A stretch of 64,000 nt of DNA, from NCBI RefSeq assembly GCF_001898575.1, contig NZ_MKUD01000045.1, positions 378,187 to 442,186 on the forward strand, written 5' to 3'. Origin of the DNA: Spirosoma sp. 48-14. Lineage in GTDB: Bacteria; Bacteroidota; Bacteroidia; Cytophagales; Spirosomataceae. Numbering within the stretch: the first letter of the stretch is position 1; each line of letters opens with the position of its first letter. The notes beneath the pieces were generated by a model. That model was not told where the DNA came from. It did no database searches and saw nothing but the letters and a program-made list of their open reading frames with translations. The translations under genes and the position numbers were made by a program. This document shows, in pieces, positions 59,306-64,000 of this stretch.

Positions 59306-59551
59306 TTATAAGAACGCAGACCGACGAAAAAGATAGCCTTTGCCAATCGGATTGGAGCGAATGTCTTTGGGGTCAAACCGATTCGCGGCAATCGCTCGGT
59401 AAAGCGTCACACGGGATTTTCCCCATGCTTTTAGTACCTCCTCTTCCGGAGCCCATATCTCCCAAAGTGGTTTGATACCTTTGTTTTCAAACTCTTCGCG
59501 CATGACTTGACGCACAGCGGCTTTGATTCGCTCAATAGTAACCTCTACCAT
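59306..59551 (-). CDS. Small HTH-like DNA-binding protein
   Basis: The 81-residue protein has a helical start (MVEVTIERIKAAVRQVMREEF) and a probable helix-turn-helix in EVLKAWGKSRVTLYRAIAANRF, ending in GYLFRRSAFL. It resembles the excisionase or helix-turn-helix_17 type found on mobile elements and toxin-antitoxin units, but no specific family is certain. It lies 250 bp from the IS element, and its closest neighbours are unknown small genes. Confidence 0.6.
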   Translation of the reverse strand: MVEVTIERIKAAVRQVMREEFENKGIKPLWEIWAPEEEVLKAWGKSRVTLYRAIAANRFDPKDIRSNPIGKGYLFRRSAFL

Positions 59552-59740
59552 AATAAATTGATAGTTTATAATTAACTCATAATGTTCTTTGCAGTTGAGC
59601 TAAGTAAACACCATGAATAGCGAGAAGTAATCAACTTTGCTCATTCTACCGAAATCAATGACAAATCCCACCAAATCATGACAAAACCCCGCCTACCAAC
59701 TCGGTAAACGGGGCTACTTGCCTGGACTTGTAGCTAGCCA

Positions 59741-60016
59741 CTAGCTACACTCATCAACCAGATCACTCAGCCAATCCTTCAGATTATCAATCGAAGCCAA
59801 CCGCTCTTGATGGGCAATCGTCAGGCCTGCTCTACGGTTGTCTCTAATCGTGGCCAACATCCAGTTCAAGGCATCCACTAAGCCTTGAGCATCGATATGG
59901 CTACAGCAGTCTAACAACCCTTCCTGGGCAGGGGTAATTTCCCGATTAACACGGTGGACACTAGCCCTTACACCAGCTAAGGTAAGATCCGATATATTAG
60001 CAGATGAAGCGTTCAT
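59741..60016 (-). CDS. Hypothetical small protein
   Basis: The 91-residue protein is mostly helical (ITPAQEGLLDCCSHIDAQGLVDALNWMLATIRDNRRAG, then HQERLASIDNLKDWLSDLVDECS) with no recognised family. Its start overlaps the stop of the upstream gene by four bases (ATGA at 60016-60013), which argues for real, coupled translation and for being the partner of the 150-residue protein. No toxin or antitoxin signature was seen. Confidence 0.5.
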   Translation of the reverse strand: MNASSANISDLTLAGVRASVHRVNREITPAQEGLLDCCSHIDAQGLVDALNWMLATIRDNRRAGLTIAHQERLASIDNLKDWLSDLVDECS

Positions 60017-60465
60017 TGGAGTGTAAGGTTAAAGTCCTGTAAATAATCATTCACTAGTTCCTCTGACCGGTTGACCTGATGTTGCCTCACCGACGCATAA
60101 GTAGCGGGCTGTTTTAGCTCCATGGATTTCCAGTAGTTCTGCTCAGCCACGTCAATCGACTGCTGAGTTAGCTGTTCCTGAAGTTCTTCAATGAGTTTGA
60201 TCTCATGCCAGATATCCGCAGCTATGGTAAAATCCTCAACTGTTTTCCCTTGAACACGCTGCTCTTTTAGCAGGTGCTTGTATTTGGCTTGCTTATAGTG
60301 CTGTAGCGCCCAAGATACGAGTTGAGCTTCACTCGTCCCACTGATGGCCGAATTAAGGCACAGCCGTAAGGTGATTGATAATTGACTTTGTGGGGCTAGG
60401 CTAGCCGTTGACTCGAAAGGTGTTGCATTGCTGCTTTCGCCCGTGTAAATTTGTTCTGTGTTCAT
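60013..60465 (-). CDS. Hypothetical small protein
   Basis: The 150-residue protein starts with a polar, Ser/Thr-rich tail and then is largely helical, with a coiled-coil-like middle (ADIWHEIKLIEELQEQLTQQSIDVAEQNYWKSMEL). It has no known domain. It is coupled to the following gene by a four-base overlap. With the XRE regulator at 60560-60823 it may form a small regulatory or mobile-element cassette, which is inference. Confidence 0.5.
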   Translation of the reverse strand: MNTEQIYTGESSNATPFESTASLAPQSQLSITLRLCLNSAISGTSEAQLVSWALQHYKQAKYKHLLKEQRVQGKTVEDFTIAADIWHEIKLIEELQEQLTQQSIDVAEQNYWKSMELKQPATYASVRQHQVNRSEELVNDYLQDFNLTLQ

Positions 60466-60559
60466 AATTGCTCAAATGATAGATTTTGGACATTGGCCCA
60501 TTCACTTCTCCAGAGCGAATGGGCTTTTCTTTATACGCACATCGAGAGGTAACGATCGA

Positions 60560-60823
60560 CTACGCTATTGATGGCTTAACATCAATATCCGTCAAGGTGA
60601 AGGATTGGTTAGTTAATTCGTTAATTGCCTTCAGGACCGTGAAAATGACCTCGAGTCGAGGACTAAAGCGACCACTAAACAACCGAGAAATATTTGCCTG
60701 TTTATAGCCTGTCTTCTCCGCAATCGCTTCTTGTGTTAATCGTACCTGTTTAGCCAACTGAGCCAGATTCCGGCACACCTGACGAGACTGTTCTTGTGTT
60801 AATGCATCGGTATTTTCTTCCAT
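60560..60823 (-). CDS. XRE-family HTH transcriptional regulator
   Basis: The 87-residue protein carries a classic helix-turn-helix: LAQLAKQVRLTQEAIAEKTGYKQANISRLFSGRFSPRLEVIFTVLKAINEL (about residues 20-70). LTQEAIAEKTG is the first part and QANISRLFSG the recognition helix. It is a Cro/CI-like repressor of a mobile element or toxin-antitoxin unit. It lies about 95 bp upstream of the small coupled gene pair and may repress that operon, perhaps through palindromes in the gap to the right. Confidence 0.85.
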   Translation of the reverse strand: MEENTDALTQEQSRQVCRNLAQLAKQVRLTQEAIAEKTGYKQANISRLFSGRFSPRLEVIFTVLKAINELTNQSFTLTDIDVKPSIA

Positions 60824-60984
60824 GGCATCTTAAGAGTGGCGTGTTTTGCAGCTGCCTTCTGCTTTAAATCAATAGTTAAAAATAATATCAAAAATGATAT
60901 AAAACAAGAAGAATTTAATAAATCTTTACCTCTATTTACATATTATCCTACCCATCAGCCTGTTACAGTTTGTTTCCAGAAAGG

Positions 60985-61163
60985 AATGGTGAATTGATTT
61001 TAAATCACCATTGCCTAGGCAATAACTGTATCGGCGCCCAGGGGTACGATTTTAAATCGACACTGGCTATGAGTTAATTACCGTCGGAATCTGAAGACTA
61101 TTTACCTATTTAATCCTAGAGTGGGTGCTAGTTTTTTGGCAGGTCTGATTTGAAATCAGACCT
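60985..61163. repeat. Three related palindromes (GATTTNAAATC core)
   Basis: The core GATTTTAAATC occurs at 60996-61006 inside a wider inverted repeat (60985-61012, ends AATGGTGA and TCACCATT) and again at 61048-61058. A third version, GATTTGAAATC, forms the centre of a perfect inverted repeat at 61141-61163 (AGGTCTGATTT and AAATCAGACCT). Spacing is about 52 and 98 bases. They look like operator-type sites, possibly for the XRE regulator just to the left. Confidence 0.5.
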
Positions 61164-62203
61164 TTGCAAGAGATAGGCCTTGCTGTATTCTTCTTATGGA
61201 ATGGGTTACCTAACGCCCCTATATATACGTTAACATTATTAAGTTGCCGCATGCAAATCTCACTTCGCTTACAATCGGTAAACGCAAAGAGAAAACTGGT
61301 TATGAGCCCACCTGCCCAAGTCGTACAAGGAATGAGCAAACACATCTATTCGTTCAGCCGTGACTAGCTAGCTGGCAGCCGTTAAAAACTCAGCTCTACA
61401 TTTCTATTCGCAGGCAGGCTGAACACTCCTTATTTTTCCAACCTTTTCAAGGGGTGGGGGTAGCCAAAAAAGACCACGGGATTCCGTCAAAACTACCCTA
61501 TAGTCCCTCTGTGACTACTACCCTATACTTTAAGCTATCCACCAATTGCCTACCCTAAAGTTATAATTAATGATAACTTCAAGGAGGAGGGCAAGGCAAA
61601 CTGGAATTATCTATGGATTGTACTTTACCTAGAATAGGGGTCTGTATTCAGTAGGAATCTACTTTTGTTAAGAATTATATAAAATATAAACCTGATCTAT
61701 GTGAATTATAAATACATTAATTAAATTTATTGATAGATTCGCAATTAGATAGACATCAACACTTTCTTAGCTTCAGTAGGCTTTCTCAAGGCTATATCCA
61801 CTAATAACTGACTGATTATCTACATACGAATAGGTGTTAGCTTACCTGATTCGTACATATTTGGTGGTTATAGACTGTCTATTTACGATCGACTCAGTAC
61901 TCGTTCTGTTCCCTCGCTGTTAGCTGGCTTTGTACTTTTTCAATAGTAAAGGGATGATGGTGACTGTTGCAGCCAGAAAAGGCAACATGGGGGGGGGCAG
62001 TAAAAAAGGTGGAGCAGTGACATAAATGGCATTCCCTATCAGCCTTCGCGACTGCCGGGTGCCTTTAGTGACGCTAGCGCCTTAGCCAGTACGGCATGTA
62101 GTAGCCTGATTTATACTAGGCTTATAACGTACACTAGTTTTAAGTGTGTTATTACGACTAATTCAGGAAATTGTCCGGCAAAAGGGCTTTTCACCGGCCT
62201 ATG

Positions 62204-62231
62204 GACTTTTCCCCAAATTTGGGGAAAAGTC
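62204..62231. repeat. Perfect 28-base palindrome
   Basis: The sequence is symmetric about 62217/62218, with outer GACTTTT and inner CCCCAAATTTGGGG. A run of T (TTTTT) follows at 62232-62236 on the plus strand. It lies 46 bp past the stop of the LysM gene, which is on the minus strand, so it may be a terminator or a protein-binding site. Confidence 0.7.
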
Positions 62232-62276
62232 TTTTTGTGGAGCATAAGGCGTTTTTACAGGGTTGAGAAGTAAGGG

Positions 62277-64000
62277 CTAGCTGGCTTTCCCTCCAAGCCG
62301 CCGGCCAATAGTCTCATAATTGCTACGGGTAGCTTGTGAGTCAGTTGCCTCATTTTTCCCTAAAATACTGTAAAGCCTGGCGTAAGGACTGGCCGGATCT
62401 TGATACGCTTTGTAAAAGTCGTAGCGGTCCTGAATACTTTGCAGACCCTGCTGGGCCAGGTTCAACCCCGCCTGCTTGTTCATCAAAGCTGCGTTGTAGG
62501 CCATGCCGAAGCGTTGCTGTTGCTGATCCATCAATCCCCCTAGTAGGCTCTGGTAGCGATTCTGATTGGACTGACGGGCCTGTTCGTCAGCGGTGGCCAG
62601 CTTCAGGGCGGCATTACTCGTTGCGTCGTTGACCTGGCCTAGTGCCCCCAGAACGGACGCTGCATTTCCTCCTCCGCCGGCCGTTCGCCGAATGGCATCG
62701 ATGCCCAGGCTACGGGAATCATTGATCTGACTGTTGAACAACTGGCGGCCAGCCGGGCCGAGCCCCTGGCTCTGCTGCACCTTGGCATCGGCCAGTAGCT
62801 TCAAATAATCCAGATTGATCGGATTCTCAGGTAGCGGTCGACTAGCCTGACTGTAACCCACAAAGGCTCGGGCCGCATCGGCGATGTTGCCCGGGGTCAG
62901 CCAGTTATAATTTGGCTGAGGAGGAGAGATGGTGACGGGGATTGGCTTAATCGGGTTGACGCGACTTGGGGATAGGGCGTTGGCAAACGGGTTCGTTGGT
63001 CGACGGCTTATTGGGTTTGGTGTCGGGATGCCGGTGCGCGGATCTTGTAAATTCAACACCTGACCTGCCTGGATTTTATCCGGGTTTGCAATTGCATTCC
63101 ACCGCATGATATCCGGTCGAATGCCCCCAACTTTGGCCACAATCTCATTGAGCGTATCGCCAGCCTGCACGGTATAGATGCCCGTTTGCGGTGTCGTATT
63201 GGCGGCAACGGGTGGTGTGGCCACGAATCGACGAGTCGGCATTGGTCGTTCCGAGTTCAGCCGATTACTGACCTGAGGAGTCAGCCCTGTGACAGTTACC
63301 GGAGCCGGTGCAGGGGTAGGTACTGGCGTAGGTTGATTACGGCTCTGGTAGTAACTGGACTGGCGGTAGCGGTCCAGCTCGGATTGAACCGTAGGGCTAG
63401 TCGGTGGGGCAGGTGGAGTCGCCCAGCGACCAGCCATTGGGTCCAGATCGATTGCTCGGTACATTTTTCCATCTAGTGAAAACAGGGGTGACCGGCTGGC
63501 TTTAGCCCGCTGGAAAGCTTCATCCAAACTAATACCCCGAAAGGCGGGTGGGTCACTGGCCCAGGGTTGCAGCAGGAATTTTCCCCCTTCTGCAAAGGAC
63601 TGACTTGGCAGCTGACTTTGATCCATCAGGGGCGTATCGAGTATGGAACGAATGGGCCGCTCATTGCTGGCCAGCGATGGGAGCGGTTGTCGATACGGCA
63701 ATAGCTTGTCCAATAACGGGGTTGATTGATTCGGTTGGGGTTTCTGATCGCTATGGGTCAACGTTTCATTAAAAATGAATCGCCCCAGCCCGGCAAATCC
63801 CTGCTGGGAAGGCTTCATTTGCAGCATCTTTATGGCCTTATCGATGGTGTCGGTGGCTTTCTGGTCGTAAATGCGCTCCCCATACCGCGAAAGATGCACG
63901 GGTCTTCCGGTTCGGATATCAAAACTGATTAGGTCTTCACTGACCTTGTCGGAGTCCAGATATCGGCGGTAGTCGGTTTGGCTCTGTGGTAAGCCCCCTT
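62277..64000 (-). CDS. LysM-domain protein, 5' end beyond the window
   Basis: The reading frame is open to the right edge: upstream of a GTG at 63899 it continues through RRYLDSDKVSEDLISFDIRTG and PVHLSRYGERIYD, so the real start is outside. The visible part has about 574 codons. It includes a Pro/Thr-rich low-complexity region, one LysM domain (YTVQAGDTLNEIVAKVGGI, then GQVLNLQDP) near the middle, and a Gln/Ala-rich helical C-terminal part (GPAGRQLFNSQINDSRSLG, NQNRYQSLLGGLMDQQQQRFG). LysM binds peptidoglycan. The whole looks like a structural or lytic protein of a phage or integrated element, but this is uncertain. Confidence 0.72.
   Translation of the reverse strand, partial: GGLPQSQTDYRRYLDSDKVSEDLISFDIRTGRPVHLSRYGERIYDQKATDTIDKAIKMLQMKPSQQGFAGLGRFIFNETLTHSDQKPQPNQSTPLLDKLLPYRQPLPSLASNERPIRSILDTPLMDQSQLPSQSFAEGGKFLLQPWASDPPAFRGISLDEAFQRAKASRSPLFSLDGKMYRAIDLDPMAGRWATPPAPPTSPTVQSELDRYRQSSYYQSRNQPTPVPTPAPAPVTVTGLTPQVSNRLNSERPMPTRRFVATPPVAANTTPQTGIYTVQAGDTLNEIVAKVGGIRPDIMRWNAIANPDKIQAGQVLNLQDPRTGIPTPNPISRRPTNPFANALSPSRVNPIKPIPVTISPPQPNYNWLTPGNIADAARAFVGYSQASRPLPENPINLDYLKLLADAKVQQSQGLGPAGRQLFNSQINDSRSLGIDAIRRTAGGGGNAASVLGALGQVNDATSNAALKLATADEQARQSNQNRYQSLLGGLMDQQQQRFGMAYNAALMNKQAGLNLAQQGLQSIQDRYDFYKAYQDPASPYARLYSILGKNEATDSQATRSNYETIGRRLGGKAS

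Larger units (their letters stand above)
60824..62276. other. Long gap between the XRE regulator and the LysM gene
   Basis: In 1450 bp no open frame with codon-like character is found on either strand; short open frames are shadows. It holds the three related palindromes (60985-61163), a run of nine G at 61989-61997, AT-rich stretches near 61680-61760, and a perfect 28-base palindrome at 62204-62231. It may be a control region of the adjoining mobile element or a decayed gene. Confidence 0.45.

Noticed and set aside
60985..61163. CRISPR-like repeat array
   Set aside because: Only three short palindromes with unequal spacing and no spacers of constant length; no cas genes nearby.
61164..61367. 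67-codon frames on both strands in the gap near 61.1-61.4 kb
   Set aside because: Neither has codon-like character or similarity; both lie in a long gap with palindromes.

Overview
The window looks like a chromosome segment of a Bacteroidota, most likely a Cytophagales member close to Spirosoma. This is inference. It rests on the subtype-iii type VI secretion genes (TssN and TssO, DUF5458-type TssC), a type IX (Por) C-terminal sorting domain, promoters of the Bacteroidota TTG-N19-TAnnTTTG form, and the mix of CxxCH-type dehydrogenase, DUF349 and SdiA-regulated proteins. No rRNA is present and one tRNA was found.

Region 1 (about 1-20.2 kb) is dominated by a Bacteroidota subtype-iii T6SS. On the minus strand, in transcription order, lie an outer-membrane barrel, TssE, TssF, TssG, TssK, TssO, ClpV, PAAR, TssB, TssC, four different Hcp/TssD tube proteins and VgrG. 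TssN sits apart on the plus strand. An esterase and a DUF3500 protein lie between TssN and the VgrG end. TssP, TssQ and TssR were not recognised, nor any effector.

Region 2 (20.6-38.5 kb) is ordinary core genome. It holds a catabolic cluster (MFS transporter, SDR dehydrogenase, TIM-barrel isomerase, CxxCH-containing dehydrogenase), then Uma2, two lipoproteins, an ABC exporter, an ADP-ribosylglycohydrolase, acetyl-CoA synthetase, an MHS-type transporter, pdxH and a DUF349 protein. Several gaps carry long perfect or near-perfect inverted repeats acting as terminators or small repeat elements.

Region 3 (38.6-64 kb) starts at an unusual tRNA-Thr(UGU) with a long variable arm and is visibly more AT-rich, like a genomic island. 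It carries a secreted PKD/NUC endonuclease whose C-terminal adaptor motif is frameshifted off. Next comes a tight run of ten minus-strand genes (53.75 to 40.87 kb) for lipoproteins, an OmpA-like protein, a T9SS-exported Ig-repeat protein and others of unknown function. It is followed by a short prokaryotic Argonaute paired with a DREN(DUF4365)-APAZ gene, a SPARDA-type defence pair, whose effector gene is cut by a single in-frame stop. A damaged IS3 element, small regulatory genes, a 1.4 kb gap with repeated palindromes and a LysM protein running off the right edge complete the window.

The most interesting items are the SPARDA-like pair with its nonsense codon, the envelope operon behind a leader with two mutually exclusive hairpins, the four-Hcp T6SSiii, and the class-II-like tRNA-Thr.
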